Source: Serpentinimonas sp. (GTDB lineage Bacteria; Pseudomonadota; Gammaproteobacteria; Burkholderiales; Burkholderiaceae_C). From it: a DNA stretch of 15,964 nt. Numbering within the stretch: the stretch's first letter is position 1; every line of letters begins with the position of its first letter. Positions 1 through 7,359 of this stretch are shown here, piece by piece. The DNA lies in NCBI GenBank assembly GCA_025458665.1, contig JALOSG010000096.1, positions 1-15,964 on the forward strand, written 5' to 3'. The position numbers were made by a program, and so were the translations under genes. The notes beneath the pieces are model-generated. The model ran no database searches and was not told where the DNA came from. It saw only the letters and a program-made list of their open reading frames with translations.

Positions 1-962
1 AAGGTGGTCTCGCGGCTCATGCTCACCGGCTCGCTCTCGGTTTGCACCGGCCGCGTATCCCGGCCCCAGGCGGCTTCGTGCAGCCAGGCGCCGTAGCTCT
101 TGCCGAAATGGGCCACCAGCCACGCCGGATCTTGCGCGGCCAGTTCCCCAATGGTGCGTATGCCGTGGCTGGCCAGCTTGGCATCGGCCTTGGGCCCCAC
201 GCCATTGATCTTGCGGCAGGCCAGCGGCCAGATGAGCGCCTGCACATCGGCCTCGGTCACGGTGCTGATGCCATTGGGCTTCTTGAACTCGCTGGCCATT
301 TTGGCCAGCAGCTTGTTGGGCGCCACGCCAATGGAGCAGGTCAGCCCGGTGGCCTGGTGGATGCTTTTCTGGATGAGTCGGGCCAGCACGCGCCCATCCT
401 CCCGCTGGCCGCCGGGCACCTGGGTAAAGTCGATGTACACCTCGTCAATGCCGCGGTCTTCCATAACGGGTGCGATGTCGGTGATCACGGCCTTGAAGCG
501 GCGGGAGTAGTCGCGGTAGCGCTCGAAGTCCATGGGCAGCAGCAGCGCCTGCGGGCACAGCTTGGCCGCCTTCATGAGCCCCATGGCCGAGCCCACACCA
601 AACTGCCGCGCCGCGTAACTGGCCGTGGTGATGACGCCGCGCCCGGTGTAGCCCTCCAGGCGCGGAAAAAAATCCACCGGGATGCGGTCCAGGGTGTCCG
701 TGCTCCAGGCTTGGTCTGGGTAGCGCTGGGCCAGCCGTGCCAGCAGTTCGTCCTCGCGGTGGCGGCTGCCGCCAATCACCAGCGGCAGGCCCGCGAGTTG
801 CGGGTAGCGCTGCAGTTCCACCGAGGCGTAGAACGCGTCCATGTCGAGGTGCGCAATGCGCCGGCGCGGGCCAGGCTCATGGGCGGTCAGCGTGTGGTGC
901 GCGGGCACCTCGGGCGCCTCGGCCCAGTCTGTGAAAGGCAGTGCCGGCTGGCTGCGCTGCAT
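1..962 (-). CDS. dinB: DNA polymerase IV (Y-family translesion polymerase), 3' end outside window
   Basis: Low-fidelity Y-family polymerase that copies past damaged template bases. The frame is open from an ATG at 962 down to the window edge, giving 320 visible residues with no stop, so the little-finger domain is missing only because the window ends. Seen in sequence: palm motif HLDMDAFYASVE at residues 38-49 (D40 should be a metal ligand), the second catalytic patch GIDEVYID at 171-178 (D173/E174), fingers segment RGVITTASYAAR at 108-119, GVAPNKLLAKMASEFKKPNG at 212-231, and a helix-hairpin-helix region around 248-277 (KINGVGPKADAKLASHGIRT). Compared with E. coli Pol IV it has about 32 extra N-terminal residues and an insert of roughly 40 residues (about 68-107) between GGSR and RGVITT. 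I recall a similar insert in other Burkholderiales DinB proteins. It starts 14 bases after the GGDEF gene's stop, so co-transcription is likely. No LexA box was seen by eye. Confidence 0.93.
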   Translation of the reverse strand, partial: MQRSQPALPFTDWAEAPEVPAHHTLTAHEPGPRRRIAHLDMDAFYASVELQRYPQLAGLPLVIGGSRHREDELLARLAQRYPDQAWSTDTLDRIPVDFFPRLEGYTGRGVITTASYAARQFGVGSAMGLMKAAKLCPQALLLPMDFERYRDYSRRFKAVITDIAPVMEDRGIDEVYIDFTQVPGGQREDGRVLARLIQKSIHQATGLTCSIGVAPNKLLAKMASEFKKPNGISTVTEADVQALIWPLACRKINGVGPKADAKLASHGIRTIGELAAQDPAWLVAHFGKSYGAWLHEAAWGRDTRPVQTESEPVSMSRETT

Positions 963-976
963 AGGGCTGCGCCCGG

Positions 977-2068
977 TCAGTTTTCGCAGGACACGCGGTT
1001 GCGGCCTGCGGCCTTGGCGGCAAACAGCGCTTTGTCCGCCAGCACGATGGCCACATCCAGAGCCTGCTGTGCCCGTACCTCTGCGATGCCAATGGAGGCC
1101 GTGACCGCCACGGGCTCTGCAATGGATGCAATGGCCAGACGCAGCTTCTCCGCGACCCGGGTTGCGTCTTCGGCAGAAATGTTGTGCAGACAGACCAGAA
1201 ATTCCTCTCCACCCCAGCGCATCACGCTGTCCTCACGGCGCAGCGTGTCGCGCAGCGCCCGTGCGGTGCGCCTCAGCACCTCGTCGCCCACCGCGTGGCC
1301 GTGCGTGTCGTTGATTTGCTTGAAGTGGTCCAGATCAATCAGCAGCACGAACGAGCGCGGATCGAACAGAGAGTGGCGTGCCATGCGCCGCTCCACCACC
1401 GGCAGCGCGTGGCGGTTGAGCACACCGGTGAGGGCGTCGTGGTTCACGGCGCGTTCCAGCTCCAGCCGTTCCGCGGAGGCAGTGAGGACGGACGTGAAGA
1501 GCGCGCCCAAGGCCAGAAACAGGCCCTCACCCACCTGCTTGAAGTAGTCGTTCTGGTTGGCGTAGACCACAAAGATGCCGCTCATGCCGCTGAAGTCGGA
1601 GCGCAGTGGCACCGCCAGCACGCTGCGCACGCCGTACTGCTGCGCCATCTCCCGCCACGGCCCGAAAACCGAGAACCGCGATACCGCATAGTCCGAGGCG
1701 TGGTCGCCGCTGAGGGTGCGGAAGGCGGGTCCGATTTCGGTGAGCGCGTTGCGGTGTATGACCAGTTGCGCTGCGTAAGCACTGGCCGCGCCTGCGTAGG
1801 CCTGGGGGTGGATGCTCTGTGTATCCCGCTCGCCAAACCATGTCCAGGCCAGGCGGATGTGCTGGCTGGCGCCACACAGGGCATTGCAGATGCCCTGTAC
1901 CGTCTCGAGTTCGCTGCGTGCGTTCATGAGCCGTGCTGCGCTGGCCAGCAGGGTTTCGGCAATCGCAGCGCGCTCGCGGGAGGCGTCGAATTCCTGCGTG
2001 CTGGCCAAAGCAGCAGCCGGCTGGCGGGGTGCCAGCCAGTGCCTCATACGTTCGGCTATGCGCAACAT
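977..2068 (-). CDS. Diguanylate cyclase with N-terminal GAF-like domain
   Basis: A 363-residue predicted cytosolic cyclase that would make cyclic di-GMP from two GTP. The C-terminal GGDEF domain begins near HDALTGVLNRH (210-220), contains LLIDLDHFKQINDTHGHAVGD (242-262), and has an intact active-site motif GGEEF at 286-290. An inhibitory-site motif RxxD (RRED, 277-280) lies five residues before it, so product feedback inhibition is expected. Residues about 35-195 look like a GAF sensor (pattern GVRSVLAVPLRSDFSGMSG at 146-164 followed by FVVYAN); its ligand cannot be read from sequence. No transmembrane segment is evident. The start is uncertain: the first ATG (2068) has no ribosome-binding site, and a TAATAT box at 2081-2076 sits so close that it would leave almost no leader. 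Met8 (2047) is an alternative. The gene lies directly upstream of dinB on the same strand. Confidence 0.92.
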   Translation of the reverse strand: MLRIAERMRHWLAPRQPAAALASTQEFDASRERAAIAETLLASAARLMNARSELETVQGICNALCGASQHIRLAWTWFGERDTQSIHPQAYAGAASAYAAQLVIHRNALTEIGPAFRTLSGDHASDYAVSRFSVFGPWREMAQQYGVRSVLAVPLRSDFSGMSGIFVVYANQNDYFKQVGEGLFLALGALFTSVLTASAERLELERAVNHDALTGVLNRHALPVVERRMARHSLFDPRSFVLLIDLDHFKQINDTHGHAVGDEVLRRTARALRDTLRREDSVMRWGGEEFLVCLHNISAEDATRVAEKLRLAIASIAEPVAVTASIGIAEVRAQQALDVAIVLADKALFAAKAAGRNRVSCEN

Positions 2069-2252
2069 CAGAGCGATATTAGATCAAGACGGTGGCCACC
2101 TGTTCGCGCTGGGCAATCGCCTGATTGCCTTTGTCCATGCCATCACGCTGGCGTGGATCTGGCGGGGGGTCAAGGCGGGTCGGAGGGAGCGCGAGCCAGG
2201 GACTCTGCGCGCCCGATGCAGGGCCAAAGTCAACGCCGAAGTCCCAAACAAC
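2069..2252. other. Intergenic stretch without recognisable gene
   Basis: Between the start of the GGDEF gene and the tRNA terminator I find no convincing coding region on either strand. The only promoter-like element is TAATAT on the minus strand at 2081-2076, without a good -35 partner. The rest is unassigned. Confidence 0.5.
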
Positions 2253-2283
2253 AAAGCCCCTGACCGGGAAAGTCAGGGGCTTT
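2253..2283 (-). terminator. Intrinsic terminator downstream of tRNA-Thr
   Basis: A perfect 12-bp stem (AAAGCCCCTGAC at 2253-2264 paired with GTCAGGGGCTTT at 2272-2283) with a 7-base loop. On the minus strand the stem is followed by TTTGTTGTTTG, and on the plus strand by TTTTGATTTC, so it could terminate in both directions. It lies 9 bases beyond the 3' end of the tRNA gene and fits its terminator. Confidence 0.85.
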
Positions 2284-2292
2284 TGATTTCAT

Positions 2293-2368
2293 TGGTGCCG
2301 GAAAGAGGAATCGAACCCCCGACCTTCTCATTACGAATGAGCTGCTCTACCGACTGAGCTATTCCGGC
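2293..2368 (-). tRNA. tRNA-Thr (anticodon CGU)
   Basis: A 76-base cloverleaf on the minus strand. The acceptor stem GCCGGAA pairs with TTCCGGC. The D arm is GCTC/GAGC. The anticodon stem carries loop TTCGTAA, so anticodon CGT reads ACG (threonine). A 5-base variable region and a T arm with TTCGATT loop follow. The discriminator base is A and the 3' CCA is encoded in the DNA (2295-2293). The first anticodon-stem pair is a G-A mismatch, with four good pairs below it. A TACAAT -10-like box lies upstream and a strong terminator downstream, so this is probably an independent transcription unit. Confidence 0.96.
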
Positions 2369-2405
2369 ACTGTTTCACGGGGTTCAACACCCCGCAAAAC
2401 CCACT

Positions 2406-2434
2406 ATTGTAGTGAATTCTGGCGACGCTTCAGC
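2406..2434 (-). promoter_or_regulatory. Putative promoter for tRNA-Thr
   Basis: The minus strand has TACAAT at 2411-2406, a good sigma-70 -10 match, embedded in a short inverted repeat CACTA-N3-TAGTG (2402-2414). The position where a -35 box would fall (about 2434-2429, GCTGAA) overlaps the fbp stop codon and matches poorly. The predicted transcript start near 2400 would leave a leader of about 30 bases with a small hairpin (2378-2394, 6-bp stem) before the tRNA. This rests on the -10 match and placement only. Confidence 0.35.
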
Positions 2435-3470
2435 CGCCGGCCTGGCCAGCCTGTTTGGCCTTGTCCGCCTCCAGGTGGTAGGCGGTGACGCGCTCCACTT
2501 CGTTTCTGGAGCCCAGAATCACGCTCACGCGCTCGTGCAACTGGGTGGGCTGGATGTCCAGAATCCGCTGGCGCCCGTTGGTGGCAGCGCCGCCGGCCTG
2601 TTCCACCAGCCAGCCCATGGGGTTGGCTTCGTACATGAGGCGCAGCTTGCCGGGCTTTTCGGGTTCGCGCTTGTCCCAGGGGTACATGAACACGCCGCCG
2701 CGGGTGAGTATGCGGTGCACGTCGGCCACCATGGAGGCAATCCAGCGCATGTTGAAGTCTTTGCCGCGCGGCCCTTCCTTGCCCTGCAGGCACTCGTCGA
2801 TATAGCGCTTCACCGGCGCATCCCAGTGCCGCATGTTGCTCATGTTGATGGCGAATTCGCGCGTGTCTTCGGGAATCTGCACCTGGTCGGCCGTCAGCAC
2901 CCAGGAGCCCTGCTCGCGGTCCAGGGTGAACATGGCCACGCCATCGCCCACCGTGAGCACCAGCGTGGTTTGCGGCCCGTACACGCAGTAACCCGCGGCC
3001 ACCTGCTGCTTGCCGGGCTGCATGAAGTCCTGCTCGGCAATGCCGGGGTGGGCGCCGGTTTTCTTCATCACGCTGAAGATGGTGCCAATGGATACGTTCA
3101 CGTCGATGTTGCTGGAGCCATCGAGCGGGTCGAACATGAGCAGGTATTCGCCCTGCGGGAAACGGTTGGGCACCACGTAGATGCCTTCCATTTCCTCCGA
3201 GGCCATGGCCGCGAGATGACCGCCCCATTCGTTGGCCTCGATCAGCACCTCGTTGGCAATCACGTCGAGCTTTTTCTGTACCTCGCCCTGCACGTTCTCG
3301 GTCTCGGCGCTGCCCAGAATCTCGCCCAGCGCGCCTTTGTTCACGCTGATGGAAATGCGCTTGCAGGCGCGCGCCACCACCTCGATGAGCAGGCGCAGCT
3401 CGGGCGGAATGCGGCCGTGCACGCGTTGCTGCTCGACCAGGTAGCGGGTGAGGGAGATGCGGTTGCTCAT
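2430..3470 (-). CDS. fbp: Fructose-1,6-bisphosphatase, class I
   Basis: A 346-residue cytosolic enzyme that hydrolyses fructose-1,6-bisphosphate to fructose-6-phosphate plus phosphate, the committed step of gluconeogenesis (and of the Calvin cycle in autotrophs). Metal-site motif DPLDGSSN lies at 114-121 with an acidic pair (E92/E93) upstream. The family signature GKLRLMYEANPMG is at 274-286, close to the C-terminus as in other class I enzymes, and length is normal for the family. The start at 3470 gives the expected N-terminus, with only a weak GGA element as ribosome-binding site. It lies 44 bases downstream of pepN on the same strand and probably shares its transcript. No neighbouring Calvin-cycle gene is present here, so a gluconeogenic role is the simplest reading. 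Confidence 0.97.
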   Translation of the reverse strand: MSNRISLTRYLVEQQRVHGRIPPELRLLIEVVARACKRISISVNKGALGEILGSAETENVQGEVQKKLDVIANEVLIEANEWGGHLAAMASEEMEGIYVVPNRFPQGEYLLMFDPLDGSSNIDVNVSIGTIFSVMKKTGAHPGIAEQDFMQPGKQQVAAGYCVYGPQTTLVLTVGDGVAMFTLDREQGSWVLTADQVQIPEDTREFAINMSNMRHWDAPVKRYIDECLQGKEGPRGKDFNMRWIASMVADVHRILTRGGVFMYPWDKREPEKPGKLRLMYEANPMGWLVEQAGGAATNGRQRILDIQPTQLHERVSVILGSRNEVERVTAYHLEADKAKQAGQAGG

Positions 3471-3514
3471 GGCGGTGTCCAGTGGGGTGACTCGGGGTTC
3501 TCAGACCAGGGTAT

Positions 3515-6205
3515 TCAGTCGGCCAGGGAGCGCGAGACGACTTCGCGCACATCGTTGCTCAGGGTGCCGTGGGCGGCCACGCGTTCCACCGCAGCGCGGG
3601 CCAGCGTGCGGTAGGGCTCGGCCAGCTGGCGCCAGCGGTCCAGGGCGCGGGCCAGGCGCGCGGCCACCTGCGCGTTGAAACCGTCGAGCTCCACCACCCG
3701 CTCGGCCCAGAAGGCATAGCCCGCGCCATCGGCCCGGTGGAAGGCGCCCGGGTTGGCGTGGCAGTAGGTGCTGATGACGCTGCGCGCACGGTTGGGGTTG
3801 CGCAGCTGGAAGTCCGGGTGCCGCAGCAACTGCTTCACCTGCGGCAGGATGTGGCCACCCCGGTCGCTGGCACCGGCCTGCAGCGCAAACCACTTGTCCA
3901 GCACCAGGGCTTCGTGGCGGAACATGGCATGGAAGCGGGCCAGGGCCTGCTCGGCCAGCGGGTGGCCGCTTTGCACCAGCGCACTGAGGGCGGCAAAGCG
4001 GTCGGTCATGTTGCTGGCGTCTTTGAAGCGCTGGTAGGCCTTGCCGGGCCACACGGTGTCACCGCTTTGCACGGAGGCCAGGCACAGCATGTGCAACGCC
4101 ATGCTGGCCAGCGCACGGCGGCCGCTGGAGACGGGGTCGGGCGTGTAGGCGCCGGTGTCTTTGTGGGCCTCGAAGGCGGCCAGCCAGTCGTCGTGAAGGG
4201 CTTGCGCCAGTTGCAGGCGCATGGCCTCGCGCACCGCGTGGATGCGCTGCGGGTCCACCACCGGCAACTGTTCCGCGATGTAGGTTTCGGCCGGCAGCGT
4301 GAGCACCAGTTCCTTGAACGCCGCGTCCAGCTCCGGGTGCCGCAGCACGCTGCGCATGGCGCTGAGGTAGGCCTCGTCCAGCGGGGCAGTGCCAGGGTCG
4401 GCCTGCAAGGCACGCAGCGCGCGTTGCAGCGCCAGCCGCTGGCCTGCTTCCCAGCGGTTGAACGGGTCGGTGTCGTGGGCCAGCAGCAACAGCCACTGCG
4501 CATCGGTCAGGTCCATCTGCAGCAGCACCGGCGCGCTGAAGCCGCGCAACAGGGAAGGCGTGGGCTCGCTGGCAATGCCTTCGAACACAAAGCTTTCGGT
4601 GGCCTGGGTCAGCACCAGAGTGCGCGCGGGGGCCAGTTCTTCCCCGTGGGCGCCCAGCAGCGCGGCGGACACTGGAATCACGAAGGGCTCTTTGCTGGGC
4701 TGGCCGGGGGTGGCCGGGCAGCTTTGGGTCAGCGTGAGGGTGTAGGTCTGCGCGGCGGCATCGTATTGGCCGCTGGCCTGCACGCGCGGGGTGCCTGCCT
4801 GGCTGTACCAGCGCTTGAACTGGGGCAACAGCCGGGCCAGGTCGCTGTGGGGGTTGGCGTCGGCAATGGCCTGGGCAAAGTCGTCGCAGGTCACGGCCTG
4901 CCCGTCGTGGCGCTGGAAGTACAGCTTCATGCCACGCGCAAAGCCGTCGCGGCCTGAGGTGCCTTCGGCCGGCGTGGCCGCCAGGGTCTGCATCATGCGG
5001 ACCACCTCGGCGCCTTTTTCGTAAATGGTGACCGTGTAGAAATTGTTGATTTCCACATAGCTGTCGGGGCGCACCGGGTGGGCCATGGGGCCGGCGTCCT
5101 CGGGGAACTGCGCGGTGCGCAGCACGCGCACGTCTTCAATGCGTTTCACCGCGCGGGCCGAGGGGCTGCCCGCCATGTCCATGCTGAATTCCTGATCGCG
5201 GAACACCGTCAGGCCTTCCTTCAGGCTCAGCTGGAACCAGTCGCGGCAGGTGATGCGGTTGCCCGTCCAGTTGTGGAAGTACTCGTGCCCCACCACCGAC
5301 TCGATGTTGGCAAAGTCCGTGTCGGTGGCGGTGGCCGGGTTGGCCAGCACGTACTTGGTGTTGAAGATGTTGAGGCCCTTGTTCTCCATGGCCCCCATGT
5401 TGAAGTCGCTGGTGGCCACAATCATGAAGCGCTCCAGGTCCAGCGGCAGGCCAAAGCGGGCTTCGTCCCAGGCCACGCTGGCCATGAGGGAGTTCATGGC
5501 GTGTTCGGTCTTGTCCAGGTCGCCGGGGCGCACGTACACCTGCAGCAAATGCTCGGTGCCGCTGCGCGACACGATGCGCTGTTCGCGCTGCACCAGCAGG
5601 CCCGCCACCAGCGCAAACAGGTAGCAGGGCTTCTTGTGCGGGTCCACCCACTTGGCAAAGTGCCGGCCTTCGTTCCCGGGGCCGCTCAGGGGGCCGCTGT
5701 CCACCAGGTTGCCGTTGCTCAGCAGCACGGGGTACTTGGCGGCGTCGGCGCGCAGCGTCACGGTGTAGCTGGCCATCACGTCCGGGCGGTCCAGGAAGTA
5801 GGTGATGCGGCGGAATCCTTCGGCTTCGCATTGCGTGAAGAAGGAGTCGTTGCTCACGTACAGGCCCATGAGCTGGGTGTTGCGCGCCGGCGCACAGGTG
5901 GTGAATATCTCCAGCTCGAAAGGCTCGTGCCCCTGCGGCAGGTTCTCCAGCACCAGTTGGTTGCCCTCCAGCTTGAAGCTGGTTCCCGCGCCGTTCACCA
6001 GCACGCGAGCCAGGTTCAGGTCCTCGCCATCCAGACGCAAGGCCTGGGCGGGTGCATCCGGGTTGCGGCGCACCTGCATGCGGTTCAGGACGCGGGTCTT
6101 GGCCGGGTCCAGGTCGAAGGTCAGATCGACCGTTTCGATGAGGTAGGCCGGGGGCGCGTAGTCGGCGCGCTGGACCACTGTGGCTAGGCCTTCGCGGAAT
6201 GTCAT
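3515..6205 (-). CDS. pepN: Aminopeptidase N (M1 family zinc metallopeptidase)
   Basis: An 896-residue cytosolic aminopeptidase that removes N-terminal residues from peptides in the last stage of protein turnover. Seen in sequence: substrate-binding motif GAMEN at 271-275, zinc motif HEYFH at 307-311, and the third zinc ligand E330 (KEGLT) with the standard 18-residue spacing. The N-terminal beta domain runs from the start to about 190, the catalytic domain to about 450, and the long helical C-terminal region to the end. E. coli PepN has 870 residues, so this is full length. There is no signal peptide. The ATG at 6205 gives the expected family N-terminus, but the upstream sequence shows no clear ribosome-binding site. 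It follows prfB after a 99-base gap and precedes fbp by 44 bases. Confidence 0.97.
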   Translation of the reverse strand: MTFREGLATVVQRADYAPPAYLIETVDLTFDLDPAKTRVLNRMQVRRNPDAPAQALRLDGEDLNLARVLVNGAGTSFKLEGNQLVLENLPQGHEPFELEIFTTCAPARNTQLMGLYVSNDSFFTQCEAEGFRRITYFLDRPDVMASYTVTLRADAAKYPVLLSNGNLVDSGPLSGPGNEGRHFAKWVDPHKKPCYLFALVAGLLVQREQRIVSRSGTEHLLQVYVRPGDLDKTEHAMNSLMASVAWDEARFGLPLDLERFMIVATSDFNMGAMENKGLNIFNTKYVLANPATATDTDFANIESVVGHEYFHNWTGNRITCRDWFQLSLKEGLTVFRDQEFSMDMAGSPSARAVKRIEDVRVLRTAQFPEDAGPMAHPVRPDSYVEINNFYTVTIYEKGAEVVRMMQTLAATPAEGTSGRDGFARGMKLYFQRHDGQAVTCDDFAQAIADANPHSDLARLLPQFKRWYSQAGTPRVQASGQYDAAAQTYTLTLTQSCPATPGQPSKEPFVIPVSAALLGAHGEELAPARTLVLTQATESFVFEGIASEPTPSLLRGFSAPVLLQMDLTDAQWLLLLAHDTDPFNRWEAGQRLALQRALRALQADPGTAPLDEAYLSAMRSVLRHPELDAAFKELVLTLPAETYIAEQLPVVDPQRIHAVREAMRLQLAQALHDDWLAAFEAHKDTGAYTPDPVSSGRRALASMALHMLCLASVQSGDTVWPGKAYQRFKDASNMTDRFAALSALVQSGHPLAEQALARFHAMFRHEALVLDKWFALQAGASDRGGHILPQVKQLLRHPDFQLRNPNRARSVISTYCHANPGAFHRADGAGYAFWAERVVELDGFNAQVAARLARALDRWRQLAEPYRTLARAAVERVAAHGTLSNDVREVVSRSLAD

Positions 6206-6256
6206 GGTGTGCGGGTCTCGGTGTCTTGGCGTGGGGGGCAGGGAGCCAGGGCGTAC

Positions 6257-6280
6257 AGGCAGGGAAGGAAAGCCCTGCCT
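6257..6280 (-). terminator. Hairpin after prfB, possible weak terminator
   Basis: A perfect 8-bp inverted repeat, AGGCAGGG (6257-6264) and CCCTGCCT (6273-6280), with an 8-base loop. It lies immediately downstream of the vestigial native RF2 stop codon (6282-6280), where a terminator or mRNA-stabilising hairpin would be expected. There is no U-tract on either strand, so termination is unproven. Confidence 0.35.
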
Positions 6281-6306
6281 CAGACGCCCTGCTTCAACGA
6301 AGCTTC
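6280..6306 (-). pseudogene. Out-of-frame remnant of the RF2 C-terminus
   Basis: On the minus strand, bases 6306-6283 read as the eight codons EASLKQGV, followed by TGA at 6282-6280. This matches the usual end of release factor 2 (E. coli ends EASLKAGL). The frame is shifted +1 relative to the upstream prfB frame, which stops at TGA 6307-6305. The conserved 33 or so residues that normally separate QIR from EASLK are absent. It is therefore the relic of the native 3' end left behind by a deletion of about 98 bases. Confidence 0.8.
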
Positions 6307-7286
6307 AGCGGATCTGGTGGCCCCAGCCCACATCGGTCTTGGTGTCCTCCAGCTTCTGCTGTTCTTCCATGCGCTTGCGCATCTCGTGGTCGTACAGGCG
6401 CGAGCGCAGTCGCTGCCAGGCCAGGTCGCGGTTACTGTGCTGGCTGCGGCTGTCCTGGCACTGCACCACGATGCCAGTGGGAATGTGCGTCAGGCGCACG
6501 GCCGAATCGGTCTTGTTGATGTGCTGGCCGCCCGCGCCACTGGCGCGGTAGGTGTCCACGCGCACATCGGCCGGGTTGATGTTGATGTCCACCGTGTCGT
6601 CCACCTCGGGGTACACGAACACCGAGGCGAACGAGGTGTGGCGCCCGCCGGACGAATCGAACGGGCTCTTGCGCACCAGGCGATGCACGCCGGTCTCGGT
6701 GCGCAGCAGGCCAAAGGCGTAGTCGCCTTCGATCTTGATGGTGGCGCTCTTGATGCCGGCCGTATCCCCGGGGGTTTCGTCCTCCACCGTGGTGGAGAAG
6801 CCTTTGCGTTCGGCGTAGCGCAGATACTGGCGCAGCAGCATGCTGGCCCAGTCGCAGGCTTCGGTGCCGCCAGCGCCGGCCTGGATGTCGAGGAAACAGT
6901 TGTTGGGGTCGGCCGGCTGGTTGAACATGCGCCGGAATTCGAGTTTTTCCACTTCGGCGGCCAGCTGGGCGGCCTCGGCCTCTATGGTGGCTATGCCGTC
7001 CTCGTCGCCTTCATCGCGCGACATCTCGAACAGTTCGCTGTTGTCCGACAGCTCGGTGGTGAGGCGGTCGAGCACCAGCACCACGTCTTCCAGCGCCTTT
7101 TTCTCGCGGCCCAGATCCTGCGCCCGCTTGGGGTTGTTCCAGACGGTGGGATCTTCCAGCGCGGACTCCACCTCCTTCAACTTCAATGCCTTGGCATCGT
7201 AGTCAAAGATACCTCCGTAGCTCGACCACGCGTTCGCTGAGGTCGGCCAGTTGGGCGGAGAGGGAATTGAGGCGTTCGGCGTCCAT
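6305..7286 (-). CDS. prfB: Peptide chain release factor 2, with programmed +1 frameshift, apparently C-terminally truncated
   Basis: RF2 recognises UAA and UGA in the ribosomal A site and triggers release of the finished polypeptide. Translation starts at ATG 7286, preceded by AGGAAG. It runs 27 codons to an in-frame TGA (7205-7203), and continues in the +1 frame from GAC at 7204 (join 7286-7206 and 7204-6305). The product is 326 residues. Seen in sequence: stop-codon recognition motif SPF at 207-209 and the catalytic GGQ at 252-254 within GAGGQHINKTDSAVRLTH. The protein ends at GWGHQIR followed by TGA. E. coli RF2 (365 residues) continues for 41 more residues, beginning SYVLDDSRIKDLRT, so a conserved part of the C-terminal superdomain is missing here. 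The remnant of the true end lies just downstream, out of frame. Identity is certain; whether this allele is functional is not. Confidence 0.93.
7202..7217 (-). promoter_or_regulatory. prfB: prfB programmed +1 frameshift site (autoregulatory)
   Basis: The minus strand reads CGGAGGTATCTTTGAC: a Shine-Dalgarno-like GGAGG (7216-7212), three bases, slippery codon CTT, and the in-frame stop TGA followed by C. It is nearly identical to the E. coli prfB site. In the known mechanism, low RF2 slows termination at this weak UGAC stop and ribosomes slip +1 to make full-length RF2, giving negative feedback. The frame logic here (27 codons, stop, then DYDAK in +1) fits exactly. Confidence 0.96.
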
Positions 7287-7359
7287 GGGCTGATCTTCCT
7301 GTTGCGGATACAAACCCTCGATTTTCTCACGTCCCGCCCGTAGGCGCGGCAACAGCGGC

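Noticed and set aside
42..1547. Long plus-strand frame opposite dinB and the GGDEF gene
   Set aside because: High GC at third positions opens antisense frames. The translation is low-complexity Ala/Arg/Gly/His and has no motif, while the minus-strand genes show clear catalytic residues.
980..2252. LexA/SOS box controlling dinB
   Set aside because: I looked for a CTGT-N8-ACAG type palindrome upstream of the GGDEF-dinB pair and found none by eye. A weak site could be missed.
2412..6187. Several long plus-strand frames opposite fbp and pepN
   Set aside because: They are antisense shadows of genes with intact FBPase and M1 peptidase motifs.
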